Notes: a model not told the origin generated them from the sequence alone. Shown: positions 17,372 through 27,199, numbered from the stretch's first letter. The stretch is 64,000 nucleotides of DNA from Adhaeribacter radiodurans (GCF_014075995.1 NZ_CP055153.1:6510001-6574000); one strand, 5' to 3'. A program made the numbers and translations.

Positions 17372-17628
17372 ACCAAATTCTTATAGGAAAGGCCTTTCTC
17401 AAAAAGAAACGGAAGATAAGATAATTCTCCTGAACGTTAACATCAAAAGAATGGAACATATTCAGGTAAAAGCACTTGGGCCAATACCGGCGTTAAGTTT
17501 TAACGTAAAAAGAAGCTCTTAAGGCACAAATTGGAGTTTAGTAAATTTTAAAACAAATAAACCAGGGTTTACTGTTGTTTTGAGAAGTTCTAAGTACACA
17601 ACAGATTTACTTTCAGGAGTATAGCGCA

Positions 17629-18318
17629 TTATTGTTGCTGGCGGAAGTAAACATTATTGTGAATAGTTTCCAGGTCTATGGAAGTTCCTCCGCCATTGAT
17701 GGAGCCCATTAAACGACGTTCGTCTTTTTTGCCGGGGAATTTAATAGCCAAGTTCGAAAACACATCGCCGTGAACGGTTTTTAAGGTAACATCAGCGCCT
17801 TTTTTTTGCGGCCAACTCAAATCCACAAACCCATGAATAGACTTTGCGCGCACGGGACCGGTTAAACCCCGGAGTTCTATGCTGCAATGCACACTTTCTA
17901 CTGTTACAGCGGCGTCGCGGGGCACGAAAACTTCGTAGTCAATCTGCTGACAAGTAAATGCCTGTACGCCATCCTGATAATAGTAATTGTTGCGTTGGTT
18001 ATCCGGGCAGTCTTCGGCGCGACCGGTTTTTAATAATTCCCGGTCAAATTTTACATCAATGCGGGCAATACCGTTTTCGGCGTTAAAGGTTGGTTGCAGC
18101 GCGTTGTTCAGGCGGCCCCCGTTAATTTGGTACGTCATTTTAATGGAAGCATCTTCGCGGTCCCAGGCCGTAATTTTAATGTTATTTCCAATGTCGAATC
18201 TTAAATTTACTTTTTTATCGGTAGGCACCGACATGGTTTTTTCTATTATTTTAGGCTGAGCCAGTGCCTGCAAAGTAAAAAGACAGCCAAGCAAGGCCAG
18301 GGTAATATTTTCTTTCAT
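17629..18318 (-). CDS. DUF4097-type secreted beta-repeat protein
   Basis: The 229-residue protein has a signal peptide (LALLGCLFTLQALAQ) and then beta-strand repeats of the DUF4097 adhesin-like kind, with short turns such as ESVHCSIELRG, KSIHGFVDLSWP and KTVHGDVFSNL. The V/I-H-G pattern marks successive rungs of a right-handed beta helix. A cysteine pair (residues near 105 and 125) may form a disulfide. The product probably lies in the periplasm or on the surface. It is arranged head to tail with the related gene at 18657-19520, probably a tandem pair from duplication; a third related gene is at 27200-27976. Confidence 0.8.
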   Translation of the reverse strand: MKENITLALLGCLFTLQALAQPKIIEKTMSVPTDKKVNLRFDIGNNIKITAWDREDASIKMTYQINGGRLNNALQPTFNAENGIARIDVKFDRELLKTGRAEDCPDNQRNNYYYQDGVQAFTCQQIDYEVFVPRDAAVTVESVHCSIELRGLTGPVRAKSIHGFVDLSWPQKKGADVTLKTVHGDVFSNLAIKFPGKKDERRLMGSINGGGTSIDLETIHNNVYFRQQQ

Positions 18319-18656
18319 ATTTTAATTAGATATTAGAATTAAATGGAAAGAGAAATCAAATGCGTTTAAACAAAAAGTAAATACTGGAAAGTAGCGTTTC
18401 GTAAACAAGATGGCCTGAAACAAGTTGCTTTTTATCTCTTCTCGCCGTCCTCCGGAAAGGAGCTAACTAGTTAAGAGCAATTGCCAGGCAGTCTCCATAA
18501 GGTCATTTATTGGTCTTCTCTCCTGTTTATCTTTTTTATCGGTTAGTTCCTTACCGGATGGCGGTCTCTGCCAGTAGCTTTCTTGTTCTGAACCTGGATT
18601 TTAGACAAGTTTGGTTTTGTAAACGTACCCCGTACTACCTGAAATTTACTATTTTT
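18319..18656. other. Intergenic, nothing recognised
   Basis: This is the gap between two DUF4097-type genes. I see no convincing reading frame, hairpin or promoter. The short frame over 18510-18767 mainly lies antisense to the upstream neighbour and is not a gene. Confidence 0.5.
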
Positions 18657-19520
18657 TCATTTTTGCTTGCGGATAAAAATATCGCTGTGCACGGCCGAAA
18701 TATTCATTTCTACTCCGCCATTGTTGGTTTTACCTTTTATAGTATTACTGCCGGCAATTTTAGCTAAACCATTTTTACTATCGGTGGGGCGGCTAATGTC
18801 GAAGTCGGTGTAAATTTCGCCGTGGTTGGCTGCCAGTTCCCAATCGGCTTTGGTAGTGCTGGGCAGGGTTATATCAATCGGGCCGTGTACAGATTTAATA
18901 GAACTGCCTTTGGCCTGGTTCAATTCAGAAAATTTAATATCCAGGTGGCCATGAATGGCGTTTGCCTGTACCGGGCCGGTAATGTTGGTAAGGGTAGCGC
19001 TGGCATGCTGTAGTTCTAAATCTATTTCCCCGGCCGTGTCGGAGAGTTCAAATTTACCGCCGTGCGGACTAGTTTCGTGGTATATTACCGCCACATTTTT
19101 TGGCACTTTAATCGTGTACTCGCTGCCCCGCCGGGAAGCTTGCATAATTTTAAGTGTGTTATTTTCTTTTACTACTGCCAGTCCCAGGTTGGTATTATCT
19201 TCTACCTCGCTGAAAAGTGAATGTAAACCTGCGGCCCGTTCCGGTACTTCATAGTCTTTAGCTTCTATAATTACTTCGTCAGAATTATGCCCTACTACCT
19301 CCACCGAACTCCGGTACACCTGTATCTGCACCTGGTTGTCTTTACGGTTACTCAGCTTGGTTTTGTAAGTGAGTGGAGCTATGGCGTTGACTTTAGCAGT
19401 TGATTCTAGCGGCTTAGGTGTAGTGAAGCTGTTTTTGGATTCTAAACTCCGGTGCGCCGTTACAACGCTCGTGGCCATAATAGTAAAGCAAACAAAGGCG
19501 AGTATTCCTGATTTTTTCAT
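18657..19520 (-). CDS. DUF4097-type secreted beta-repeat protein
   Basis: The 287-residue protein has an N-terminal signal segment (ILAFVCFTIMATSVVTA), a 60-residue linker, and then DUF4097-like rungs: GKFELSDTAGEIDLELQHAS, NAIHGHLDIKFS, KSVHGPIDITLP, AANHGEIYTDF and SAVHSDIFI. It is a paralogue of the gene at 17629-18318, ending in the same way (HSDIFIRKQK against HNNVYFRQQQ). Such proteins in Bacteroidota commonly accompany anti-sigma or membrane-stress genes, but none is seen here. A function in the cell envelope is only inferred from export. Confidence 0.8.
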   Translation of the reverse strand: MKKSGILAFVCFTIMATSVVTAHRSLESKNSFTTPKPLESTAKVNAIAPLTYKTKLSNRKDNQVQIQVYRSSVEVVGHNSDEVIIEAKDYEVPERAAGLHSLFSEVEDNTNLGLAVVKENNTLKIMQASRRGSEYTIKVPKNVAVIYHETSPHGGKFELSDTAGEIDLELQHASATLTNITGPVQANAIHGHLDIKFSELNQAKGSSIKSVHGPIDITLPSTTKADWELAANHGEIYTDFDISRPTDSKNGLAKIAGSNTIKGKTNNGGVEMNISAVHSDIFIRKQK

Positions 19521-20052
19521 GTTGATGAAAGGTTAGTTAGTAGAATAGCAGAGAATTATAAAACTTCCACTAACAAAGACGACTAAACCTGCAATACATT
19601 ACAAGCAATCAGAAAAAAATAGGCAAGCTTAAGTGAGAAGAAATGTAAGAAACAATCTCTATTTTAAACTATTGATTTAAATAGGCACCTTTCTCCTTTA
19701 AATATTTAGATCCAAAGAACTATTACAAGCATTTAGCTTTCTCTTACAGGCTTATTAATTGGAACATCAGCAGTAAAACTTTCGGGGAAAGAAGCATTTA
19801 GAATATTTACTATTTCAGGAGGTTTTAACGGCCGGTTTTCTGCATAAATAACTGCCCGATTACGTAACTTATTAGAAGGATTTCGGTTAAAATATTATAA
19901 AAAAACTAATCCAACTGCTATTTTCTATAGTACAATTAGAAAATGTTCAATAACTCTTTTATTCCGGCTCCGTTGAAAAATCAAAGTTCCTGATTTTTAA
20001 ATTCTGTTAAGTTTACTTTTCCTATAAATTAATTTACTAAATCTGTTTATTT
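19521..20052. other. AT-rich intergenic region before SusC gene
   Basis: About 530 bp between divergent genes. It probably holds promoters for both, but I could not fix a clean -33/-7 pair. No coding frame, hairpin terminator or repeat family member was found. Confidence 0.5.
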
Positions 20053-23000
20053 ATGAGAAACCTGATACCCCCGCTTCTTTTTACTTTGGTTGCCCCCCGT
20101 TTAAACTTATACCGGCAAAATTATACTGCTTTTAAGCTAGTACTTATACTGGGGTTAAGTTTATGTTTCAGTAACTTATACGCCCAAACCACGGTAACCG
20201 GAACTGTTTCCGGTGCAGGTGGTGAAGCTTTGCCAGGTGTAACGGTATTGGTAAAAGGTACCACTAACGGTACTACCACCGATGCCAACGGCAGTTATAG
20301 TATTGGCATCCCAGCCGGTCAGGAAAATGGCACCCTCACTTTTTCTTTCATTGGTTATACCAGCCAGGATGTGGTAATTAATAACCGCACTACGGTAAAC
20401 ATAACCTTAGCCGAAGATACCAAAGCCCTGCAGGAAGTAGTCGTAATTGGTTACCAGACCGTGCGGAAGCAAGATCTAACCGGAGCGGTTTCGGTGATTA
20501 ACCCGGCAGCCGCTAACCGCGTAGCCACTAACTCGGTGGCCGAATCTTTACAAGGCTTAGCCCCTGGTATTACCGTCCGCAACAGCGGGGCTCCGGGACA
20601 AATGGCTCGTATTGAAGTGCGGGGTGCAGCTAGTTTTGCCAACACCGATCCTTTGTACGTGATCGACGGGATGATTGCTGATGCCAATACCACTATTAAT
20701 AACAATGACATTGAATCTATTCAGGTATTAAAAGATGCTTCGGCGGCAGCTATTTACGGTGCGCGGGCGGCTAACGGAGTAGTGATTATTACCACTAAAC
20801 AAGGAAAAGAAGGTCCGGCTAAGGTTTCGCTTTCGGCGCGTTATGGCATTCAACGCATTCCGAAACGCTATGATGTAATGAACAGCACCGAGTTTGCGAC
20901 TATGCAGAGTACTCAATACGAGAATTCGGGCCAAACTCCGCCCGCCAGCATAGGTTCGGCTTTTAACCCGAATATTAACACCGATTGGCAGGACGAAGTA
21001 ATGCGCACGGGCAATGTACAGGATTATAACCTTTCTTTATCAGGAGGTTCTAAAACTGGTACGTACCTTATTTCGGGCAGCTATTTTACGAACAAAGGCG
21101 TTTTGATCGGTAATTCTTTTGAACGGGCTACTTTGCGGGTAAATACTCGCAGCACTAAAGGGCGGATAACCTTCGGCGAAAACATGGTGCTTTCTAACTC
21201 CAATACCAAAGATATTCCGGGTACCAATACTACCGAAATAAATCCTTTTTACAATGCACCGCAAATGCTGCCGATTATTCCGGTACGGGACCCTAGTTAT
21301 ATAAATTCTACTAACCCGGCTGGTTGGGGCTTTGGGCGGGTAGATGCGGTTACGTACGTGTCGAACCCGGTAGCTATCGCCGATTTAAATCCCCGCAAGT
21401 TTAATTATGCCAAGCTGGTAGGGAATGCTTTTGTAGATGTTAAAATTGCTGATTGGTTAACCTACCGCTTTAATACCGGTGCCGAGGTTAGTTTTGATTA
21501 TTACAACGAAATCCGGAAAGTGGGCGTGTGGGAATTTAATGCAGCTCCGCGCAACAGTTCCATCGACGAAGACCGTTCGCGCTACTTGAATCTCTTGTTC
21601 GAAAATACACTTAATTTTAATAAAACTTTTGGCGTACATAGTATTAACGGCGTGGTGGGGGTTACGCAACAGCACGTTACGCGCGAAAATACTTCCGGCG
21701 GCCGCTCCGACTTACAAATTTATAACAATAATTACTTTACTACCATTGGTTCGGCCAGCGGTACTTCGGTAGCCGGTGGCGGACGGCCTATAGATTACCG
21801 TTTATACGGTTACCTGGGCCGGATTATTTACTCCTACAACGATAAATACTTGTTAACTCTTACGGGCCGTATCGATCAGGACTCCCGTTTTGGATCCAAT
21901 TACCGCACCGGTTACTTTCCTTCTGTTGCCGCCGGGTGGCGCATCAGCAAAGAAAGCTTCTTTAATGTGGACTGGGTAACCGATTTAAAAATTAATGCTT
22001 CTTACGGTGAGTTGGGTATTGTAACGCAAGGTTCTTATGATTACACGGCTTTTATCAATAATAGCCCTAGAGCCATTTTTGGACCTAACCAAACTCCCTT
22101 TGTTGGCAGCACCCAAGCCCAGGTAGTTAACGAAAATCTGAAATGGGAAGAACGGGTGGTACGCAATATTGGTATTGATGCGGGCTTCTTTAACAATAGC
22201 TTAATCGTATCGCTGGAAGGATATAACTCTTTATCGAATGATAACTTATTGCAATTGCCGGTGGCTGGCTATTTGGGAAATTTACGGGGTGATCCGTTTA
22301 TTAACGCCGGGTCTATCCGTAACAAAGGTATCGAGTTTTCGGCTACTTATCGCAACAGTAACCAAGCCCTGAAATGGGATATAAGCGGTAATTTTACTAC
22401 CATTAAAAACGTAGTAGAAGATGTAGGAAACCAGGGCGAAGGCATTAACTACATTCAGTCGGGCAATACCCGCACCCAGGTGGGCCGTTCTTTAGGAGAA
22501 TGGTACGTCATTCAAACCGATGGATTGTTTCAGACTCAGGAAGAAGTAAATAATTACGTAAATTCTGCCGGGTTAAAAATTCAACCTAATGCCAAGCCGG
22601 GCGATGTAAAGTTTATTGACCAGAATGGAGATGGTACCATCAATGCCAATGACCGCACTTTTAGAGGATCGCCGTGGCCTAAGCTTCAAACCGGTGCTCA
22701 GTTTAATGCTTCTTACAAGCAATTTAGCCTCAATTTGCAATTGATAGGCGTATTTGGCAATAAGCTTTATAACGATGTCCGGCGAGCCTTAGATTCGTAC
22801 CAGCAAACTAATTTCCGGAGCGATATTAGTCCCTGGTCCCCAACCAACACCAATACCGAAGATCCCCGCATTGCCTTAAATACCGAGCAAAGCATTATTG
22901 ATAACAACCGCGGAGACAGCGATCGTTGGTTAGAAAACGGCTCTTACGTGCGGCTACGGAACGTGGAACTGGGTTACAACGTGCCGGCTGCCTTATTGGG

Positions 23001-23202
23001 CCGGGCAGGTCTGCAAAATGCCCGTTTCTTTATCAGCGGACAGAATTTATTTACTATAACTAAATATTCTGGCCTGGACCCAGACGTAGTGGGAAATCCT
23101 GATCCTAACATTGCCCGCACCCGCATTCTGGAACGGGGAGTAGATTTAGGTAACTGGCCGGCTAGCCGCGTATTTTCCTTTGGTGTACAGTGCGATTTTT
23201 AA
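20053..23202 (+). CDS. SusC/RagA-family TonB-linked outer-membrane transporter
   Basis: The 1049-residue product has a long N-terminal signal region (hydrophobic FKLVLILGLSLCFSNLYAQ, residues about 27-45), a carboxypeptidase-like regulatory domain (TGTVSGAGGEALPGVTVLVK to about 130), a plug with EVVVIGYQTVRKQDLTGAVS, LYVIDGMI and LKDASAAAIYGARAANGVVI, and a large beta-barrel ending RVFSFGVQCDF. The plug phrases are diagnostic of SusC-type receptors. With the SusD lipoprotein encoded 23 bp downstream it would import an oligosaccharide or other large nutrient using TonB energy. The sialidase-fold gene downstream hints at a glycan substrate, but no carbohydrate regulator is seen. Confidence 0.96.
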   Translation: MRNLIPPLLFTLVAPRLNLYRQNYTAFKLVLILGLSLCFSNLYAQTTVTGTVSGAGGEALPGVTVLVKGTTNGTTTDANGSYSIGIPAGQENGTLTFSFIGYTSQDVVINNRTTVNITLAEDTKALQEVVVIGYQTVRKQDLTGAVSVINPAAANRVATNSVAESLQGLAPGITVRNSGAPGQMARIEVRGAASFANTDPLYVIDGMIADANTTINNNDIESIQVLKDASAAAIYGARAANGVVIITTKQGKEGPAKVSLSARYGIQRIPKRYDVMNSTEFATMQSTQYENSGQTPPASIGSAFNPNINTDWQDEVMRTGNVQDYNLSLSGGSKTGTYLISGSYFTNKGVLIGNSFERATLRVNTRSTKGRITFGENMVLSNSNTKDIPGTNTTEINPFYNAPQMLPIIPVRDPSYINSTNPAGWGFGRVDAVTYVSNPVAIADLNPRKFNYAKLVGNAFVDVKIADWLTYRFNTGAEVSFDYYNEIRKVGVWEFNAAPRNSSIDEDRSRYLNLLFENTLNFNKTFGVHSINGVVGVTQQHVTRENTSGGRSDLQIYNNNYFTTIGSASGTSVAGGGRPIDYRLYGYLGRIIYSYNDKYLLTLTGRIDQDSRFGSNYRTGYFPSVAAGWRISKESFFNVDWVTDLKINASYGELGIVTQGSYDYTAFINNSPRAIFGPNQTPFVGSTQAQVVNENLKWEERVVRNIGIDAGFFNNSLIVSLEGYNSLSNDNLLQLPVAGYLGNLRGDPFINAGSIRNKGIEFSATYRNSNQALKWDISGNFTTIKNVVEDVGNQGEGINYIQSGNTRTQVGRSLGEWYVIQTDGLFQTQEEVNNYVNSAGLKIQPNAKPGDVKFIDQNGDGTINANDRTFRGSPWPKLQTGAQFNASYKQFSLNLQLIGVFGNKLYNDVRRALDSYQQTNFRSDISPWSPTNTNTEDPRIALNTEQSIIDNNRGDSDRWLENGSYVRLRNVELGYNVPAALLGRAGLQNARFFISGQNLFTITKYSGLDPDVVGNPDPNIARTRILERGVDLGNWPASRVFSFGVQCDF

Positions 23203-23225
23203 GCTAAGCTTCATCTAGATAGTAT

Positions 23226-24764
23226 ATGAAAAAGATTTTTATATTTTCCCTGTTTATTGCCTGTTTAGGTTTAGGCAGTTGCGAGAAAGAATTGGATATT
23301 GTAAACCCCAACCAGCCAACAGTAGAAGTTTTCTGGAAAACCGCCGATGATGCCCAGAAAGGAGTAAACGCGGTTTACAGTACACTGCACCGAGGCGCTA
23401 TTTCGCGTTGGCTACCGTTTTATTACATTATTCGCTCCGATGAAGGCCGTAGCCAAAGTCCGGCTACCGATATCGTAAATAACATGGACCAGTTCCGGAT
23501 AACCGATTACAATTTCTGGGGTTCGTACGATATCTGGCGCGACAGCTACATAGGTGTTTTTCGGGCCAACCAGGTTATTACCAACGTGCCCGCCATTCAA
23601 ATGGATGATGCCCAAAAGCAACGGTTAATCGGCGAAGCCAAGTTTCTGCGGGGTTTATTTTACTTTCACCTGGTAACCTTGTGGGGGAATGTACCTTTAA
23701 TGCTGGAACCCTCTACCACTACCGATAAACCCACTACAACACCGCAAGCTCAGGTATGGGCGCAGATTGAAAAAGATTTGACGGAGGCAGTTGCCGTTTT
23801 ACCCACTACCTATGCAAACCCCGACGATTTAGGACGTGCGACCAAAGGCGCAGCGTATGCCTTATTAGCCAAAGCTTACTTGCAACAACGTAAATACAAC
23901 GAATCCCTCACGCCCTTGCAATGGCTGGTAACCGGCGAAGGTAGTTCGCTTTACAGCCTGATGCCTAATTACCGCGATAATTTTTTAATTACCACTGAAA
24001 ACAACGCCGAGTCGGTTTTTGAATGGCAATTCCAGCGGAACCCTACCGAAAACCACGACGACGATACCGATCCCCGGGCAGATAATTTAAATTATGGTAC
24101 CTCTATTGCGCAATTTTTTGCACCTCCGGGTGTTGGCTGGTCTGATGGCGAAGCCCAGCGGTGGGTAGTGCATCAGTTCTTGAAAGAACCAACTGTTAGT
24201 GGGGATAGAGACCCACGTTTAGCCGCTACTTTTCTGTTTGATTCTACTGACGTGCGTGGACCGCAATTTACCCAGATTTATGGACAGGCTTTTGCACAAC
24301 GGTACGGCACAGATAATGGCCAGCGGGTTTGGTTTCGTAAATTCTTGAACGATCATTGGAAAAACGAGGAAGGCTACAACTCGCCTAATAACTGGCGCTA
24401 CATCCGTTACGCCGATGTGTTATTAATGTACGCTGAAGCCTTAAATGCCACTGGTAGTACCGCGCAGGCGTATCCATACGTAGACCGGGTGCGGCAGCGC
24501 GCTGGTTTAGCTCCTTTATCTACTGCCATGCCTAACCTAAGTCAGGATCAATTCTTAGCACAGTTAAAAACGGAAAGGTTGCTAGAATTAGCGGGCGAAG
24601 GGCACCGGTGGAACGATTTAGCCCGTTGGGGCGATTTAAGTCCGGAATTAGCCCAGCGCGATCCGGCATTCAGCACCTTTGTAAAAGGTAAAAATGAATT
24701 GTTGCCTATTCCACAACAAGAAACCGACATTAACCCGAATTTAAATCAGAACCCTAATTATTAA
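23226..24764 (+). CDS. SusD/RagB-family surface lipoprotein
   Basis: The 512-residue lipoprotein has signal MKKIFIFSLFIACLGLGSC with lipobox Cys19, followed by acidic residues that favour surface export in Bacteroidota. SusD hallmarks are visible: KTADDAQKGVNAVYSTL, AKFLRGLFYFHLVTLWGNVPL, the TPR-like helices around ATKGAAYALLAKAYLQQRKY, RYADVLLMYAEALNATG, and the RLLELAGEGHRWNDLARWG C-terminal motif. It binds glycan outside the cell and passes it to the SusC barrel encoded just upstream. A strong terminator follows at 24792, so the two genes form a complete transcription unit. Confidence 0.95.
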   Translation: MKKIFIFSLFIACLGLGSCEKELDIVNPNQPTVEVFWKTADDAQKGVNAVYSTLHRGAISRWLPFYYIIRSDEGRSQSPATDIVNNMDQFRITDYNFWGSYDIWRDSYIGVFRANQVITNVPAIQMDDAQKQRLIGEAKFLRGLFYFHLVTLWGNVPLMLEPSTTTDKPTTTPQAQVWAQIEKDLTEAVAVLPTTYANPDDLGRATKGAAYALLAKAYLQQRKYNESLTPLQWLVTGEGSSLYSLMPNYRDNFLITTENNAESVFEWQFQRNPTENHDDDTDPRADNLNYGTSIAQFFAPPGVGWSDGEAQRWVVHQFLKEPTVSGDRDPRLAATFLFDSTDVRGPQFTQIYGQAFAQRYGTDNGQRVWFRKFLNDHWKNEEGYNSPNNWRYIRYADVLLMYAEALNATGSTAQAYPYVDRVRQRAGLAPLSTAMPNLSQDQFLAQLKTERLLELAGEGHRWNDLARWGDLSPELAQRDPAFSTFVKGKNELLPIPQQETDINPNLNQNPNY

Positions 24765-24791
24765 TAAATCAGGTTACGAAACACGCAAGGA

Positions 24792-24830
24792 ACAATAAAG
24801 GGCTATTAATGCCCTTTATTGTTTTTATTT
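24792..24830 (+). terminator. Intrinsic terminator after susD
   Basis: ACAATAAAGGGC (24792-24803) and GCCCTTTATTGT (24811-24822) form a 12-bp stem with a seven-base loop, followed by a T-rich tail. It ends the susCD transcript. Confidence 0.9.
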
Positions 24831-24880
24831 AATTCAGAATAGAGTTAATAAGGCTTCGTTTAGTCGTATGACAAGTTCAT

Positions 24881-24907
24881 AAGGCATGGAAGTAAATCCG
24901 CGCATAG
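24881..24907 (+). repeat. Degenerate half of the 50370-50477 REP-like palindrome
   Basis: AAGGCATGGAAGTAAATCCG matches the right arm at 50447-50477 (AAGGCACGGAAGTAACTTCC) with few changes, and CGCATAG continues the similarity. The partner arm is absent, so this looks like a solo, decaying copy. Confidence 0.4.
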
Positions 24908-24963
24908 GATATTTTGATTGTATAAATATTAACCTTAAGCTATTGTATGCTTTTCATTAGAAG

Positions 24964-25479
24964 ATGGATAAAATTATAAATGGAATAGTAGCATTAAAGA
25001 AACAATACCCGCAGTTAATTAGAACTTTCCCTCCGGTAGATAGCCGGATGGTTAAATTTGTCGAAGAGTTTTTATCCATTAAATTAGATGAACAGCTTTT
25101 AGAAATTTATAGGTATAGTAATGGCCTTTCGTTTCTCCAATATGCCTTAGTAGGTATTAACAATAAACAGATGGGCAATTTATTAGACTTGAATCAAGCT
25201 ATTCCGGACGAGATGTATACCCTCAATGGTAATCGATATTTAGCATTTATGAGTGACGCGGGTAGTGGTGATTATAGCTATCTGGATAATTCACAAGAAG
25301 TATATCACCCCGTGCATTTTTATAATGGTGAATCGTTTAACCATAATTTAATAGCTTCTTCTGTACAAATGTTTTTTGGATTCTTTTTGGAAAGGATCCC
25401 ATATGTATTAGAAAATTACCTGAAAAATGGTGAATACTTGTCTATTGACGATGAAGAAATTATCCCTCCTAATCTCTAA
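24964..25479 (+). CDS. SMI1/KNR4 (SUKH)-like protein
   Basis: The 171-residue cytoplasmic protein shows a SUKH-fold pattern. The start (KIINGIVALKKQYPQLIRTF) is followed by PVDSRMVKFVEEFLSIKLDEQLLEIYRYSNGL, which aligns with the conserved helix and N/DG turn of SMI1/KNR4 domains. YLAFMSDAGSGDYSYLD corresponds to the central G-D-Y/F strand, and the C-terminal acidic patch (SIDDEEIIPPN) is also typical. In bacteria these domains are frequent immunity proteins against secreted nucleases and other toxins. No toxin gene is adjacent here, so it may be an orphan. GC is low compared with the flanking susCD genes, suggesting transfer. Confidence 0.72.
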   Translation: MDKIINGIVALKKQYPQLIRTFPPVDSRMVKFVEEFLSIKLDEQLLEIYRYSNGLSFLQYALVGINNKQMGNLLDLNQAIPDEMYTLNGNRYLAFMSDAGSGDYSYLDNSQEVYHPVHFYNGESFNHNLIASSVQMFFGFFLERIPYVLENYLKNGEYLSIDDEEIIPPNL

Positions 25480-25590
25480 TCTTCTAAAAAGGATGAATCT
25501 AACTTATGCTCACCTTAGAATAATAGATCGACTTTATTCCTTGATTTATTTTAGTTGTTACATATAACACCTAAGGTAAACAGAAAAGCA

Positions 25591-25789
25591 GTAGCTACTA
25601 GCAATGATACCAGTCTGGCTATTGAGGGCCTTCTAAGGTTCTGGTTCTGCGCAGCAGAATTCCTACAATAGGAGGAAAGGGAGTTTAGACCCGCCCGAAA
25701 GAGCCAAACGAGGCCGGCTGGCCACGAGGCAAAACTTGAATTTAGTAAGTTAAATAGCACCAATGCCTGGAGACGGGAACCGGCTCCAA
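25591..25789 (-). repeat. Dispersed ~200-bp repeat, copy B
   Basis: Reverse-strand copy of the family first seen at 939-1140. On the minus strand it reads GGAGCCGGTTCCCGTCTCC, TTTGCCTCGTGGCCAGC, CTCCCTTTCCTCC, AACCTTAGAAGGCCCTC and CCAGACTGGT. The left and right flanks differ from copy A outside these limits. It fills the gap between the SUKH-like gene and the sialidase gene. Confidence 0.75.
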
Positions 25790-25825
25790 GTAATAGCTTA
25801 ATTTAAAAAATATTAAAAATTATTT

Positions 25826-27076
25826 ATGCATTTTACTAATACCAAAATAAGTAAACCATTTAAAAGGCGTCTTATAAGGCATAAAGCCCTACTATATATA
25901 TTAAGTCTGCTGGTTTTTACGCAATGTAAAGACGACTCCGGAAAAGACCCCGGTCCGGTAAACCCACCAACCAATACGTTTCACCCGGATGAACAACCAC
26001 CGGTAGATAACACCCGGCCCACTCTTATTATTCAATGGGAAACAACGGCTACCAAACTGTCGCATGAGGTATATTCTGCCGAATACGGTCGCATCCGGCG
26101 GATAAAAGGAGACACCTTGCTGCTTACTTATCATTTTGGACCACAAGGAGACGAATGGGATAACATTGCTTTAAAAAGAAGTATTGATGGTGGCCTTACC
26201 TGGTCGGAACCGGAAGTTGTAATGACGGATAACGATCCGAATTACTATGGTTTCTCGAATCCTGAAATTTTTGTAGCGCGGAACGGCGATGTTTTGCTGG
26301 CTTATACCGGCCGGGGCCGGCCCGACGATAATGCGCACGCCAACATTCAGGTTCGCATCAGTAAAGACCGGGGCTGGACTTTTGGCACGCCTGTTATTAT
26401 AAATACTGGTCGTGCGTGGGAGCCCGCGCTTATTCAATTACCTTCCGGCGAAATAGATTTATTGTATTCCAGCGAAGCCAACTGGTGGCCCAGCAGTAAT
26501 CCGCAACAGGAAATCCGGTTGGTTACTTCCTCAGACAATGGCTTAACCTGGGGGGCATCGCGCTCTGTGGCGTATACTTCGGGTGCGCGCGATGGCATGG
26601 CGGTACCTTTGGTATTAAAAGACAACAAAGGTATTGTGTTCCCAATCGAATCGGTAAATAATTCTAAATCGCCGTGGGTAGTATGGTCGTCGGTGGAGGC
26701 AAACTTTAATTATGCCAGTGCTGGCACTACGCAGAACAATCGCCGATGGCTTGCTACCACCGAAAATATCTGGGGCGGAGCGCCCTTTATCATTCAACTC
26801 CCCACCGGCGAAACTATTCTTTCGTGCCAGGATGCGGGTGGACGCTCTATTAGCTCGGACTGGAAAAAGAATACCATGCTCGTGTTGGCGGGTAATAGTA
26901 TTGCCCAGAACTTCACAAATATTACCTATCCGTGGCCTAATTTACCACCTAACGAAGGAGCCTATTACAGTTCTTTGTTCTTAAGAGATGATTCAACCCT
27001 GGTATTAGTTACTACCCGAAATTTTGCGAATGGACACAGTGAGATTTACCAGAAAATAGGACATATTCAGCGGTAA
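25826..27076 (+). CDS. Sialidase-fold (BNR/Asp-box) lipoprotein, probable glycoside hydrolase
   Basis: The 416-residue protein has a signal with Cys at LLVFTQC (about residue 32), followed by a Pro/Asp-rich linker, so it is probably a lipoprotein. The six-bladed propeller is marked by Asp-box motifs SIDGGLTW, SKDRGWTF and SSDNGLTW, with repeated acidic strands between them. Such folds occur in exo-sialidases (GH33) and in GH93 exo-arabinanases; the YGRIRRIKGDTLLLTYHF opening does not decide between them. It lies downstream of susCD, interrupted by a SUKH-like gene and a repeat, so a link to glycan use is plausible. A perfect hairpin follows at 27096. Confidence 0.85.
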   Translation: MHFTNTKISKPFKRRLIRHKALLYILSLLVFTQCKDDSGKDPGPVNPPTNTFHPDEQPPVDNTRPTLIIQWETTATKLSHEVYSAEYGRIRRIKGDTLLLTYHFGPQGDEWDNIALKRSIDGGLTWSEPEVVMTDNDPNYYGFSNPEIFVARNGDVLLAYTGRGRPDDNAHANIQVRISKDRGWTFGTPVIINTGRAWEPALIQLPSGEIDLLYSSEANWWPSSNPQQEIRLVTSSDNGLTWGASRSVAYTSGARDGMAVPLVLKDNKGIVFPIESVNNSKSPWVVWSSVEANFNYASAGTTQNNRRWLATTENIWGGAPFIIQLPTGETILSCQDAGGRSISSDWKKNTMLVLAGNSIAQNFTNITYPWPNLPPNEGAYYSSLFLRDDSTLVLVTTRNFANGHSEIYQKIGHIQR

Positions 27077-27095
27077 AAAATAATTATTCAATTAA

Positions 27096-27130
27096 GGGAA
27101 GTGGCAGTTTATCCAAACAAGCCACTTCCC
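27096..27130. terminator. Perfect 10-bp hairpin between convergent genes
   Basis: GGGAAGTGGC (27096-27105) and GCCACTTCCC (27121-27130) pair perfectly with a 15-base loop. The T run is poor on the plus strand; it may serve the convergent gene pair at 27076/27200. Confidence 0.5.
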
Positions 27131-27199
27131 CGGTTAATAAAACACTTTCGTTCTAGAGTTAGAACTTTAGATGAATAGGCTTCTAACAAAAAATAAAGT

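Noticed and set aside
17334-17522. 62-residue frame after the DinB-like gene
   Set aside because: It overlaps the end of the real gene in another frame and looks random and basic.
18510-18767. 85-residue frame
   Set aside because: Largely antisense to the DUF4097-type gene, with no supporting features.
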